Origin: Spirochaetaceae bacterium
GTDB lineage: Bacteria > Spirochaetota > Spirochaetia > B11-G9
Assembly (NCBI GenBank): GCA_015493635.1
Contig: WGCU01000077.1
Location: 1 to 64,000, forward strand
Reading direction: 5' to 3'
DNA length: 64,000 nt
The notes under the pieces were generated by a model. The model saw only the letters and a program-made list of their open reading frames with translations. It searched no databases and was not told where the DNA came from. Positions 42,583 through 51,352 of this stretch are shown here, piece by piece (positions within the stretch are counted from its first letter, which is position 1; every line of letters begins with the position of its first letter). Both the position numbers and the translations under genes were made by a program.

Positions 42583-43803
42583 TTATGAAGATTCGGTCTT
42601 TACCAGTTTCGCGAGTTCTTTTCCCCGCTGATATGCACGCTCATGAACTTCTTTATCAGCCGTTCCGTTCCATTCAACCGGATCAATAAACTCCCACTTC
42701 AATTTTTCTGTTCGTGCTTCAAAATCTTTCTGGGCACCGCCGCTCCAGCCCCATGAACCGAATCTGAACACCTTTTTATTCCAGATGTGCTTAATCCCAA
42801 ATACATCAAGAACATACACAATAGGGGGAAACATCTTGTATTCATACGTGGGCATTCCAAATACCAGCCCGGCAGATTTCCATGCGTCTGCCAATGCCCA
42901 GGAAACATCCTCATTTGGTACCCGGTGAATATGAACCGGAACGTTTTCCGATCTGATGCCTTTAATAACGGAATGGAGAACCTGCTCCGTATGGCCGTAC
43001 ATACTTCCCCAGATGACAGTAATTTCCGGAAGTGCGGGACCATTCATATACGTAGCAAAATCTTTGTAAAGTGAAACAATCCTTGCCGGATTTTCCCTCC
43101 AGATAATTCCATGTGAAGGAGCAATCATTGCTATTTCAAGATCTTTCAGCTTATCAATCGCCTTAAGAACAAAGGTTGAAAAAGTTGATACAATGTTGGC
43201 ATAGTATCTAAGGGACTCTTTATAAAAGAATTCATGATCTTCTTCGGAAAGTTCATCATCAAACACAGCTGCACCAATAGACCCATACGAACCGAAGGCA
43301 TCACAGGAAAATAGAATCCGGGAACTCTTTTCGTACGTCACCATAGTTTCCGGCCAGTGGACGTTAGGAACTTCCTCAAAAACCAGCTCTTTCCCATCAC
43401 CAAGATCAAGGATGTCGCCGCTCTTTACCGCCCGGATATTTTCCGTTATTCCGGAAAAAACTTTTGCAAGCTCAACCCCCTTTTTTGTCGCAAGTATCTC
43501 AATTCGGGGGTTTTCTTCAATGAAATCATGGAGCCATCCCGTATGGTCAGGCTCCAGATGATTAAGCACCAGATAGTCAATTTCTTTAAAAGAAAGAGGA
43601 ATAGACTCAAGCTGTTCTTTAATAGTCAGGGGAGCATCATTCCAATCCCGTACAAGATCTATAAGAGCTGTCTTTTCCCCTTTCACAACGTAGCAGTTCA
43701 GGGACACCCCATGGGGAATGGGCCACATTCCCTCAAACATATCTCCGTTTTCAATGTTCGCACCAACACGGTATATTCCATTAACTATCTTAATTGCTTT
43801 CAT
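42583..43803 (-). CDS. fprA: Flavodiiron protein (A-type, FprA-like)
   Basis: 406 residues. An N-terminal metallo-beta-lactamase-like diiron domain has ligands in HLEPDHTG, VHWPETM, SCDAFG and APSHGI. A C-terminal flavodoxin domain begins near residue 255 (ITVIWGSMYGHTEQVL; GMPTYEYKMFPPI). It reduces O2 to water and/or NO to N2O in the cytoplasm, taking electrons from rubredoxin, whose gene ends 3 bases before this start. It closes the four-gene rbr-dfx-rd-fprA operon. Metal and FMN motifs look complete. Confidence 0.95.
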   Translation of the reverse strand: MKAIKIVNGIYRVGANIENGDMFEGMWPIPHGVSLNCYVVKGEKTALIDLVRDWNDAPLTIKEQLESIPLSFKEIDYLVLNHLEPDHTGWLHDFIEENPRIEILATKKGVELAKVFSGITENIRAVKSGDILDLGDGKELVFEEVPNVHWPETMVTYEKSSRILFSCDAFGSYGSIGAAVFDDELSEEDHEFFYKESLRYYANIVSTFSTFVLKAIDKLKDLEIAMIAPSHGIIWRENPARIVSLYKDFATYMNGPALPEITVIWGSMYGHTEQVLHSVIKGIRSENVPVHIHRVPNEDVSWALADAWKSAGLVFGMPTYEYKMFPPIVYVLDVFGIKHIWNKKVFRFGSWGWSGGAQKDFEARTEKLKWEFIDPVEWNGTADKEVHERAYQRGKELAKLVKTESS

Positions 43804-43806
43804 TTT

Positions 43807-43965
43807 TTAATCCTCTGCTGAAAAATCATCTTTACTTGCACCACAGAGGGGGCACACCCAATCCTCAGGAATCTGATCAAAAGGGGTTCCCGCTGCTACT
43901 CCGTTATCCGGATCACCTTCTGCCGGATCGTAAACATATCCGCATACATCACATACGTACTTCAT
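43807..43965 (-). CDS. Rubredoxin
   Basis: 52 residues, small but unmistakable. Two iron-binding CxxCG knuckles, [12 protein letters not shown] and DWVCPLCG, are separated by the usual acidic segment ([19 protein letters not shown]). It carries single electrons in the cytoplasm and most likely feeds the flavodiiron protein encoded next. AAAGGAG lies 7 bases before the ATG at 43965. The start overlaps the desulfoferrodoxin stop by one base (TAATG) and the stop is 3 bases before fprA. Confidence 0.95.
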   Translation of the reverse strand: MKYVCDVCGYVYDPAEGDPDNGVAAGTPFDQIPEDWVCPLCGASKDDFSAED

Positions 43966-44345
43966 TAAAATTCTCCTTTCCACAAACCATGTTTATTACA
44001 ATATTCTCTGGCAGATACTTCCGCAGCGTCTGTCTTAAAAACTGCTACCGGTTCATCACCAGGTTTAAGATACTGAAAGTAAGATTTACCGTAGGCAAGA
44101 AGTTCTATCCACTCTATGTAATGATCTTCAGCCATAGGATGCAGTGTACTTCCAACAGTAACTTTATAACCACCGTCAATTTTTTCAATTACAGGGACAT
44201 GTTTCTCCGTTGCAGAATCAGCTGTCTTTTCCGGCAGTAAATTCATAGGTTTACCGCAGCAAACCAAAGTCCCCCCCGCTCCGTGTTCTACTGCTACTAT
44301 ATTCCCGCAGATAGAACACCTATACATTTCGTTTCGTTCAGCCAT
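43965..44345 (-). CDS. dfx: Desulfoferrodoxin (superoxide reductase, 2Fe type)
   Basis: 126 residues. The N-terminal desulforedoxin-like Fe(Cys)4 centre is CSIC...VCCGKPM. The catalytic Fe(His4Cys) centre has EKHVPVIEK (with the E-K-H loop), [14 protein letters not shown] and the C-terminal [10 protein letters not shown]. It reduces superoxide to peroxide with electrons from rubredoxin. The ATG at 44345 is preferred, with AGGAAGG about 8 bases upstream; a 7-codon longer frame is possible. Second gene of the oxidative-defence operon, after rubrerythrin. Confidence 0.95.
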   Translation of the reverse strand: MAERNEMYRCSICGNIVAVEHGAGGTLVCCGKPMNLLPEKTADSATEKHVPVIEKIDGGYKVTVGSTLHPMAEDHYIEWIELLAYGKSYFQYLKPGDEPVAVFKTDAAEVSAREYCNKHGLWKGEF

Positions 44346-44380
44346 ACTATTACCTTCCTTATACATTTAAAATACGTCGA

Positions 44381-44956
44381 TTACCAATTTTCTCCCAGTA
44401 ACTCAAAATAAGACTGCGCATGTGCACAGGCAGGGCATACCTTGGGAGCTTCATATCCCTCATAGATGTAGCCGCAGTTTCTGCAGCGCCATACGACCTT
44501 TTCGTCACGTTTAAAAACTTTTCCAGCCTCCAGATTAGCAACAAGATCATTGTACCTCTTTTCATGCTGCTTTTCCGCTACAGCAATCGCTTCAAAAACA
44601 GATGCAATTTTGTCAAATCCTTCTTCCCGTGCTGTTTTTGCGAAGGAAGGGTACATATCAGTCCATTCATAATTCTCTCCGCCTGCACCTGCTTTTAAAT
44701 TTTCAAGGGTAGATCCTATAACACCAGCCGGGAATCCTGCAGTTATTTCCAGTTCTCCCCCTTCAAGAAACTTAAAAAGCCTTTCCGCGTGTTCTTTTTC
44801 CTGGGCAGCCGTTTCAGTAAAAATATCCGAAATTTGAATATACCCTTCTTTTTTTGCCTTGGAAGCAAAGTAGGTATATCGATTACGGGCCTGGGATTCA
44901 CCCGCAAAAGCTTTTAATAAATTTTTCTCTGTTTCAGTACCCTTTAATCCAGCCAT
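44381..44956 (-). CDS. rbr: Rubrerythrin
   Basis: 191 residues. An N-terminal four-helix ferritin-like domain carries diiron ligands ([41 protein letters not shown]), and a C-terminal rubredoxin domain has [10 protein letters not shown] and [14 protein letters not shown]. It reduces hydrogen peroxide using NAD(P)H-derived electrons via rubredoxin. AAGGAG precedes the ATG. First gene of the operon, behind a strong promoter and a PerR/Fur-like operator. Confidence 0.96.
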   Translation of the reverse strand: MAGLKGTETEKNLLKAFAGESQARNRYTYFASKAKKEGYIQISDIFTETAAQEKEHAERLFKFLEGGELEITAGFPAGVIGSTLENLKAGAGGENYEWTDMYPSFAKTAREEGFDKIASVFEAIAVAEKQHEKRYNDLVANLEAGKVFKRDEKVVWRCRNCGYIYEGYEAPKVCPACAHAQSYFELLGENW

Positions 44957-44978
44957 ACGCTCTCCTTATAAATATATT

Positions 44979-44993
44979 TAGTAACCATTACTA
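44979..44993. promoter_or_regulatory. PerR/Fur-like 7-1-7 operator of the rbr operon
   Basis: TAGTAAC C ATTACTA: a 15-base site with perfect 6-bp inner arms (TAGTAA/TTACTA), directly downstream of the -10 box and over the predicted +1. Spacing and AT content fit the 7-1-7 layout of PerR/Fur boxes. The cognate regulator is not encoded in this window. Confidence 0.6.
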
Positions 44994-45022
44994 GTATAAT
45001 AGCCACTTATTAAAAAAGTCAA
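44994..45022 (-). promoter_or_regulatory. Promoter of the rbr-dfx-rd-fprA operon
   Basis: On the minus strand: TTGACT (45022-45017), 17-bp spacer, TTATAC (44999-44994). Confidence 0.75.
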
Positions 45023-45039
45023 GTACCTCTCTGAAACTG

Positions 45040-45495
45040 TCATCTTGACTCCTCAATTTCTGCAAGAAGTTCATCTTCTATACGCAGCCGTCTGCTGATA
45101 TCCCTGGCAAGATTCATAATTAAAATTGAAAATATCTGACAGCTGCATTTGTTTATTTCATACAATCCTCTGTTTGATAGTGTTAAAGTTGTTGTATCCT
45201 CTATGGCCCGGACCGAAGCTGCACACGGCTGTATATCAATGAGTTCCATTTCACCAAATGTTTCCCCTTCATCCAGTACAAGAAGCTGACGGAATCCTTC
45301 CCTGTGTTTACGTTTTTTTATAATTTCAACAGAACCCTTTGTAATAAAAAATATGCGGCTTCCACGTTCTCCTTCCCGTTCAATGAAATCACCGGTCACA
45401 AATGAACGCTCTTCAAAGAAAGGACGGATCAGTTCAATTTGATCAGCTGTTATCCCTCCGAAGAGACTGTGTGACTGCAGTGACGTTAAATCCAT
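45040..45495 (-). CDS. Cyclic nucleotide-binding domain protein
   Basis: 151 residues: a single cNMP-binding beta-roll with FVTGDFIEREGERGSRIFFITKGSVEII and the phosphate-binding cassette ETFGEMELIDIQPCAASVRA, ending in a helix without a DNA-binding domain. It may be a small allosteric sensor acting on a partner protein. The cassette keeps G-E but the arginine lies in a shifted context, so nucleotide binding is uncertain. GGGGAG precedes the ATG. It lies just upstream of the rbr operon, same strand, but that operon has its own promoter. Confidence 0.85.
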   Translation of the reverse strand: MDLTSLQSHSLFGGITADQIELIRPFFEERSFVTGDFIEREGERGSRIFFITKGSVEIIKKRKHREGFRQLLVLDEGETFGEMELIDIQPCAASVRAIEDTTTLTLSNRGLYEINKCSCQIFSILIMNLARDISRRLRIEDELLAEIEESR

Positions 45496-45563
45496 TTAAG
45501 AACTCCCCTTGTTAACTCTAGTACATAAATTCATCTGTTGCAAGATTTTTTATAAATATTATA

Positions 45564-45592
45564 TTGTCAAAGGATGTGGATAGTTTTATACT
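45564..45592 (+). promoter_or_regulatory. Promoter of the DUF1007-nicO pair, leaderless configuration
   Basis: TTGTCA (45564-45569), 17-bp spacer, TATACT (45587-45592), then CCCGCC and the ATG at 45599. The predicted +1 falls on the start codon. Confidence 0.75.
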
Positions 45593-45598
45593 CCCGCC

Positions 45599-46234
45599 AT
45601 GAACAAGCGATTACTTCTTCTTCTTGTTACTGTACTTGCCGCTTTTCCTCTTTATGCGCATCCGCACATAATGCTCTTATCAGACCTTGATTTTATCTTT
45701 TCCGGCAGGACATGCAAGGGCGTCTGGGTTGAATGGGCATTTGACCGTTTTTTCAGTGCTTCAATTATCCAGGACTATGACACTGATCATGATGGTTCTT
45801 TCAGTATTAAGGAAATCAAGCAGGTACATGACCATGCATTCATCAACCTTAAGCATTACGGTTTTTTTGTTTCCTTCAGAAAGGGAAAAACACGGAAGAG
45901 CCCCGATTCGGTAACCAACTTCTCCGCCAGAGAAAAAGACGGTGAGCTTTTCTATAAGTTTTTTATCCCCCTCGATACCTTTAAGTTCAGTAATGGGTTT
46001 TATCTTTCAATTTTTGACCCCACCTACTATTGTGCAGTAAAATATCGAAAGAATCCTGTAAAAATTGAACAGTCAAAAGGGGAAACACCCTCATTTTCAA
46101 TTGAAACAAACAAAAATTATCCTGTGTATTACAATCCTTATGGAGCGGCAAATGATACCTCAACGTACAATAAATGGAAACCCGGACTGCAGACAGCCTA
46201 TCCTAAAGAAGTCCATATCTTTTTTAAGCAGTAA
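45599..46234 (+). CDS. DUF1007 family exported protein
   Basis: 211 residues. A signal peptide (MNKRLLLLLVTVLAAFPLYA) exposes a mature N terminus HPHI, typical of this family and a possible metal-binding amino-terminal site. FDRFFSASIIQDYDTDHDGSFSIKEI contains an EF-hand-like loop (D61, D63, D65, E72). DUF1007 genes are regularly paired with NicO/RcnA-type nickel or cobalt transporters, as here: the transporter gene starts inside this one. It probably delivers or sequesters the metal in the periplasm (inference). Confidence 0.85.
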   Translation: MNKRLLLLLVTVLAAFPLYAHPHIMLLSDLDFIFSGRTCKGVWVEWAFDRFFSASIIQDYDTDHDGSFSIKEIKQVHDHAFINLKHYGFFVSFRKGKTRKSPDSVTNFSAREKDGELFYKFFIPLDTFKFSNGFYLSIFDPTYYCAVKYRKNPVKIEQSKGETPSFSIETNKNYPVYYNPYGAANDTSTYNKWKPGLQTAYPKEVHIFFKQ

Positions 46235-47147
46235 AAAGTACGGTATTTTATTCATTTTTCTCATTTTTATTTTAACTGCCGTTTCGGTTTCTGCGGATCC
46301 ATTCACCTCCGGGAGTAACGGAGAAACTCTTCCGGCGGCATCTCGGGTTTCGGTAATTCATATTCCGAAATTTCTCATCACCTCCCAGCTTGTATTCAGA
46401 GAAAAGGCAGGAGATATCCTCTCCTCCCTTAAAAATAATCCCTCTGTTTCTGTATTATTGTGGTTCATTTTTATTGTCTTTATCTATGGCTTTTTACATG
46501 GGGCAGGCCCCGGACATCGGAAAACTGTTGTCTTTTCCCTTTTTTTATCCCGTTCAGCAAAATCATGGGAACCATTTGCCGCAGGTTTCCTTTCCGCGGG
46601 ACTTCATGCCGGCACAAGTCTTATTCTCATTATCATTTTCAAAGTCATAAAACAAACAGTTGCAAGCTTTACCAGTTCAGAACTCCTGGCCTTCTACCTG
46701 GAGGGATGGACCTTCATAGCTCTGGGAATCTTTGCCGTGTTCCTTATCATCTTCAAAATATTTGAAAACCATAGAGTAACATCACAAAGCAAAACGGTTA
46801 TTCATTCAAACAAAAATATATATGGACTCCTTTTTGTATCAAGCCTTTTCCCCTGTCCGGGTGCTACCATGATTCTTCTGTTTGCTCTTTCAGAAGGACT
46901 TCTTACCATAGGAATTCTTGGAGTTGTAGCCATGTCCCTGGGAATGGGAACGGTTATCTCACTCGTAGGATACCTGGCTATGACAGGAAGAGAGAGTCTT
47001 TTCAAATGGTTTAAAAACAGAGAAGATAAAGTCAAAAGTATCAGCGATAAGCTTGAGATAACATCGTATGTCCTCGTTGTGTTCTTTGCTTTATGGATGG
47101 GCAGCCCTTTCATCTACTGGCTTATTACCCACACCGGGGTATCATAA
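46152..47147 (+). CDS. NicO/RcnA-family nickel/cobalt transporter
   Basis: 331 residues. An N-terminal signal or anchor segment (about 30-51) is followed by six or so helices with the family motif HGAGPGHRKT, then AGFLSAGLHAGTSLILI and LFPCPGATMILLFALSEG. It moves Ni2+ or Co2+; direction cannot be told from sequence. The start at 46152 has GGAG 6 bases upstream and overlaps the DUF1007 gene by 83 bases. With a [NiFe] hydrogenase 8 kb away, nickel supply is an attractive role. Confidence 0.82.
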   Translation: MIPQRTINGNPDCRQPILKKSISFLSSKKYGILFIFLIFILTAVSVSADPFTSGSNGETLPAASRVSVIHIPKFLITSQLVFREKAGDILSSLKNNPSVSVLLWFIFIVFIYGFLHGAGPGHRKTVVFSLFLSRSAKSWEPFAAGFLSAGLHAGTSLILIIIFKVIKQTVASFTSSELLAFYLEGWTFIALGIFAVFLIIFKIFENHRVTSQSKTVIHSNKNIYGLLFVSSLFPCPGATMILLFALSEGLLTIGILGVVAMSLGMGTVISLVGYLAMTGRESLFKWFKNREDKVKSISDKLEITSYVLVVFFALWMGSPFIYWLITHTGVS

Positions 47148-47158
47148 AACCGTACCTT

Positions 47159-48130
47159 TCATTTCAGAATCTGGTATGCAGTATTATCGGTTGGTTTACC
47201 GCCGATAGTTGTTCGTATAGTAGGAACACCTTCTGCCTCAAAAGCAGCTGCAACCTTGTCCTGCAGCTCCTTATCGGGAGTCAGGGCAAGCATATAACCG
47301 CCTCTTCCCCCTCCTGTAACTTTTGATCCATAAGCACCGAGAGAATTCGCAAGATTACAAAGATGAATCAATCTTTCATGAGATAGTCCCATTTCTATGA
47401 GGATTTCATGATTGGCATTCATAATTCTTCCGGTTTCTTTCAGATCTCCTCCGGTAAGAGCTGCTCCAAGGGCTTTTACCTGATCCCGTATACTATCCAG
47501 ACGTTTATTAAAGAGAACAGGATCGGAGGATTCCTGTTCTTCAAGAAATCCTTTCAATGCTGCAGTATTTGCAGTAATTCCGCTGTTGCCAAGAACCACT
47601 TCTACCGGTCCGCTCATATCAATACGCTTAAACTGCTTTACACCATCCTTAATCCAGTATTGAATGACTCCGCCGTAAGTTGATACCGTGTTATCCAGAC
47701 CACTGGGAAGGCCGTGATAGCCGAATTCACCTTCCCATGCCACATGGTTAATTCCAAGTATATCAAGGCCGAGATCAAACTCTTCATTACAAGCTCTGGC
47801 AAACGATACACAGATGGCAGCGCTGGCACCCACACCGCTTCCTGCCAGCAGATCACCGGAAACCGTAATTTTTATCGGATTCTTATCAAGATCCAGCCCC
47901 ATTACTTCCACCATACGGTTAAAAGAGGCAATACTGTCCTTCTCTTTTGCTTTTTTATACCCAGGAACTTCAATCCTGTTATCTTCTACTATCCACCCCG
48001 ATCCGGAGGGTAACCGTTCAACTTTACAGTATGTTTCAAAGGGTATCGCTGAAAGAACTGCAGGAATCTCCCACAGAACAAACTGGTCTCCTATAAGTAT
48101 TGTTTTTCCAAATCCTTTACCTGTTCCCAT
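47159..48130 (-). CDS. GHMP-family kinase (mevalonate kinase-like)
   Basis: 323 residues. GFGKTILIGDQFVLWEIPAV at the N terminus and the ATP loop LLAGSGVGASAAICVSFARA mark a GHMP kinase; HGLPSGLDNTVSTYGGVIQY and TGGGRGGYMLAL are the other two signature segments and resemble mevalonate kinase. Mevalonate or a sugar could be the substrate. It is the last gene of a sugar ABC transporter operon, which argues for a sugar kinase role, but the sequence leans to mevalonate. GGGGAG fixes the start at 48130. Confidence 0.8.
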   Translation of the reverse strand: MGTGKGFGKTILIGDQFVLWEIPAVLSAIPFETYCKVERLPSGSGWIVEDNRIEVPGYKKAKEKDSIASFNRMVEVMGLDLDKNPIKITVSGDLLAGSGVGASAAICVSFARACNEEFDLGLDILGINHVAWEGEFGYHGLPSGLDNTVSTYGGVIQYWIKDGVKQFKRIDMSGPVEVVLGNSGITANTAALKGFLEEQESSDPVLFNKRLDSIRDQVKALGAALTGGDLKETGRIMNANHEILIEMGLSHERLIHLCNLANSLGAYGSKVTGGGRGGYMLALTPDKELQDKVAAAFEAEGVPTIRTTIGGKPTDNTAYQILK

Positions 48131-48154
48131 TATCTTTCTCCCCAAGTTTGTATT

Positions 48155-48979
48155 TCATTTCTCACTCTGAAGCGCAAAACCCTTCATAAAACTGTCCTGC
48201 ATTATATAGAAAATCAAGAGCGGCGGAATCATGGTCATTACAACGCCTGCCATAATAACACCCCAGTTATTACTGGATTCTGCGTTCATGAGCATTTTAA
48301 TACCAATCTGCACAACTCGCATATTATCCGAATTTGTTGCCATCAGCGGCCACAAATACTGATTCCAGATATAGATAAACTCAATCACCGATAAAGCAGC
48401 TATAGTGCTCTTTGTCAACGGAAGGAGTACCTTAAAGAAATACTGCATTGGTCGGCATCCGTCCATTTTGGATGCATCAATCAGCTCTGACGGAACAGTT
48501 TTAAACCGCTGAATAAAAAGAAAGGTTCCTGTAGCAGATGCCCAGAAAGGAACAATAAGCCCCGCATAGTGGTTTAACCACCCCAGTTTTCCAACAACAT
48601 TAAAAAGTGCGACAATTCTTACCGGAACAGGTAAGAGCAGTGATATAAGAATAAGAATAAAAAGGATACTCTTTCCCTTAAATTCAAAATGAGTAAAAGC
48701 AAAAGCTGCCAGAAGGCTCATGATAACTTTTCCTATGGTAACTGATACTGCAATAAACGCAGAATTAAACAGCATCCTCCCAAGATGCACTGCGTTCCAT
48801 GCTGTTTTATAATTGGAGACAGCATTATTGCTGGGAATAAGACGCGGCGGATATGATAATGCCTGCGTCTCAGTCTGTGTACTGATAGTAAGGGAAAGAA
48901 TCACCGGCAGACAAATAACAAAAACCGATAAAATTAAAAGCGCGTGAATCGACAGGGTCTGTAATTTTGTTCTTTTCAT
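48155..48979 (-). CDS. Sugar ABC transporter permease (MalG/UgpE type)
   Basis: 274 residues, six membrane helices, with the EAA-type loop IDASKMDGCRPMQYFFKVLLPL. GGAG lies 8 bases before the ATG. Third gene of the operon reading from 51268; 9 bases after the MalF-type permease gene. No ATPase gene is present in the operon, so a shared ATPase elsewhere must energise it. Confidence 0.9.
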   Translation of the reverse strand: MKRTKLQTLSIHALLILSVFVICLPVILSLTISTQTETQALSYPPRLIPSNNAVSNYKTAWNAVHLGRMLFNSAFIAVSVTIGKVIMSLLAAFAFTHFEFKGKSILFILILISLLLPVPVRIVALFNVVGKLGWLNHYAGLIVPFWASATGTFLFIQRFKTVPSELIDASKMDGCRPMQYFFKVLLPLTKSTIAALSVIEFIYIWNQYLWPLMATNSDNMRVVQIGIKMLMNAESSNNWGVIMAGVVMTMIPPLLIFYIMQDSFMKGFALQSEK

Positions 48980-48988
48980 CTGTTTCTC

Positions 48989-49858
48989 CTACTGATAATG
49001 AACTTTTTTTTCTGTGGTCTGAAACTGCAAAACGGTTATACCGACAACAAGGAGAAATAAAACCAGACTTTCTGCTGCGGCATACCCTGTCTTTGAATTA
49101 ACAAAGAAATCCCTGTACAGCTGATATATAAGTATATTTGTCGACCGTGCCGGTCCGCCTTCAGTAAGAACATCTATAAGACCGAAACTGCTGAAGTACG
49201 CGTACGTTGTATTCATTACAAGAAGAAAAAATGTTGTTGGTGAAAGGTAAGCAAAGGTTATGGAAAAAAACCTGCGCACCGGTCCTGCACCGTCTATGGC
49301 GGCAGCCTCTAAAGCACTCCGGGGAACGTTCCGCAGAGCGGTAAGATAAAAAACGATATTGTAACCCAAATTCTTCCAAACCGCAGCCATAATAATAATA
49401 AAAAACGCGGTGGTTCCCTGGGTAAGCCAGGTCCGGTATCCGGTAAAATAGCAGATAACACCATTAGCGGGATTGAACAAAAAGTTAAAGAGTGCACCGG
49501 CAATAGCTGGAGAAAGTGCGTATGGCCATATTAAAAAAGACCGGTAATACTTCATTCCCTTAATTTGCTCATTGAGAAGAAGCGCAATCATCATGCTGAA
49601 AATAAGCCCCAGAATTACCACTGCCAGCGTAAAAATAAAAGAAATCCCAAAACTGTGTATGTAGTCACTGTTGGAAAAAATATTTTTAAAATTGTACAAT
49701 CCTGCAAATCGTTCTGCTCCGGTATACGGATGAACGGTAAACAGGCTCAATCTAAAGGTTTCAAGTGCCGGATAAAACAAAAAAACAACAAGAATAAGAA
49801 ATGTCGGCAAAAGAAGAATGTAGGGTAACACATCACCTTTAAAAGTTGATTGTTTCAT
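48989..49858 (-). CDS. Sugar ABC transporter permease (MalF/UgpA type)
   Basis: 289 residues, six membrane helices, EAA loop LEAAAIDGAGPVRRFFSITFAYL. AAAGGA is about 7 bases upstream of the ATG. It follows the binding-protein gene after a 63-base gap that holds a strong stem-loop. It pairs with the 48155 product. Some features of the operon (UgpB-like binding protein) allow glycerol-3-phosphate or its diesters as substrate as well as a sugar. Confidence 0.9.
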   Translation of the reverse strand: MKQSTFKGDVLPYILLLPTFLILVVFLFYPALETFRLSLFTVHPYTGAERFAGLYNFKNIFSNSDYIHSFGISFIFTLAVVILGLIFSMMIALLLNEQIKGMKYYRSFLIWPYALSPAIAGALFNFLFNPANGVICYFTGYRTWLTQGTTAFFIIIMAAVWKNLGYNIVFYLTALRNVPRSALEAAAIDGAGPVRRFFSITFAYLSPTTFFLLVMNTTYAYFSSFGLIDVLTEGGPARSTNILIYQLYRDFFVNSKTGYAAAESLVLFLLVVGITVLQFQTTEKKVHYQ

Positions 49859-49880
49859 ATATCGTCCTTTACGTAAAAGA

Positions 49881-49909
49881 GGGGCTGCCCTTCAAATAAG
49901 GGCAGCCCC
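49881..49909 (-). terminator. Stem-loop (attenuator or stabiliser) after the substrate-binding gene
   Basis: A perfect 12-bp stem GGGGCTGCCCTT (49881-49892) / AAGGGCAGCCCC (49898-49909), 5-base loop. On the minus strand it is followed by TCTTTTACG, a short T-run, so partial termination is likely. Confidence 0.75.
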
Positions 49910-49921
49910 TGTGTTAAAAAA

Positions 49922-51268
49922 CTACTGTTTAATTACTTTATTCCATTCAGCCATAGCTGCATCAACTTTTGCTGCTGATTCGTCAAGCGCCTGCTGAACC
50001 GGTTTACCGGCATAACATTCCTGGATAGCAGACTGAATAATCGACCGAGCCTGTGGGAATACCCCAAGGAGTGCACCGGCTGTATTCAACGATTCAGGGC
50101 TGTCCAGCAGCTGGTTAAAAGCAGTAAGGTAATTAGGATTTTCTTTAAACCATCCCTGTGCTTTCAACTTGTCCATAGCTGTCTTACGTACAGGAAAGTA
50201 TCCTGTTCCCTTGTGCCATTTAATTTGAGGACCATCGCTGGATATGTATTCAATCAGTTTAAGAGCAGCAAGCTGCTGTTCTGGAGTTCCGGTATTGGTC
50301 ATCCACAGAGAACCGCCGCCGATAGCAACGCCGCCCTTGGCTCCTGCGGGACGCGGAATATAACCGGTTCCCATTTCCCATCCCTTCTCCTTAAGACCTT
50401 TGGTAAGAAGGTTTACATCAGAAGATGAGGACATAACCATGGCAACTTCACCGGAAACAAATGCTGCACGGTGATTTGACCATCCGGGACCTACATCAAG
50501 GAAAAGACCGTCTTTTTCCATTCCAACCCACCAGTCAAGTACCTTTTTCCCGGCTTCTCCGTTAAAAAGGGCCTTTGTGGGAAGTTCTTTACCACGGCCG
50601 TTGTCATTATTCACAAAAGGAGCATCCTGCAGACAGATCATCTGTTCAAAATACCATGAATGAAGGTTCCAGGTAATAGGAGTTTTAATACCGGCTTTCT
50701 GGAGAGCTACAGCAGCTTTCCGTATATCAGCGTAGGTTTTCGGAGGATTTTCAGGGTCCAATCCTGCTTTCTTAAAAAAAGTTTTATTATAATAAATCAA
50801 AGGTGTTGAAGAATTAAAAGGCATTGAATAGTGCTTACCCTGATATTTATAATAACTCTGTACAGGAGTAAAGAAATCACTCCACTTGATAGGAAGATTA
50901 AACTTTTTCGCCGCATCGTCTACCGGTGTAATAATATCGCTGTAAATAAGACCGAGGGTTCCGACATCGTAGGATTGGAATACCTGAGGTGCGTTCCCGG
51001 CTTTTACCGCTGATTTAACCTTGTTCAGCGTATCATTGTACGAACCGGTATACTGAACCTTTACCGTAATATTCGGGTTCTCTTTCATAAACTGGTCAAC
51101 TATACCCTGTATAAGATCAATCCGGGTTCCTGACATTGCATGCCAGAACTCGATGGTTACGGGGGCATTCGCGTCCACCTTAACTGCTTTTTCTTCTTTC
51201 TTGCCTGTAGCAAACAATGCTGGAACAAGCATTGCAACAGCCAGAAGAAGGATCACAATTTTTTTCAT
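49922..51268 (-). CDS. ABC transporter substrate-binding protein (UgpB/sugar type)
   Basis: 448-residue family 1 solute-binding protein. Signal peptide MKKIVILLLAVAMLVPALFA before TGKKEEKA. IEFWHAMSGTRIDLIQGIVDQF, STPLIYYNKTFFKKAGLDPENPP, VAIGGGSLWM and KGTGYFPVRKTAMD are typical of the UgpB branch, which includes glycerol-3-phosphate and oligosaccharide binders. AAGGAG lies 7 bases before the ATG. It is the first gene of the operon, behind a promoter whose spacer is a repressor-type palindrome. Confidence 0.92.
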   Translation of the reverse strand: MKKIVILLLAVAMLVPALFATGKKEEKAVKVDANAPVTIEFWHAMSGTRIDLIQGIVDQFMKENPNITVKVQYTGSYNDTLNKVKSAVKAGNAPQVFQSYDVGTLGLIYSDIITPVDDAAKKFNLPIKWSDFFTPVQSYYKYQGKHYSMPFNSSTPLIYYNKTFFKKAGLDPENPPKTYADIRKAAVALQKAGIKTPITWNLHSWYFEQMICLQDAPFVNNDNGRGKELPTKALFNGEAGKKVLDWWVGMEKDGLFLDVGPGWSNHRAAFVSGEVAMVMSSSSDVNLLTKGLKEKGWEMGTGYIPRPAGAKGGVAIGGGSLWMTNTGTPEQQLAALKLIEYISSDGPQIKWHKGTGYFPVRKTAMDKLKAQGWFKENPNYLTAFNQLLDSPESLNTAGALLGVFPQARSIIQSAIQECYAGKPVQQALDESAAKVDAAMAEWNKVIKQ

Positions 51269-51352
51269 CGCTTTCTCCTTAAAAATAATTTAACAAAAAA
51301 CTACCTCTATATAGTTAAAACTATATTAGGATTCCGTTAATTGTTAATGAGC

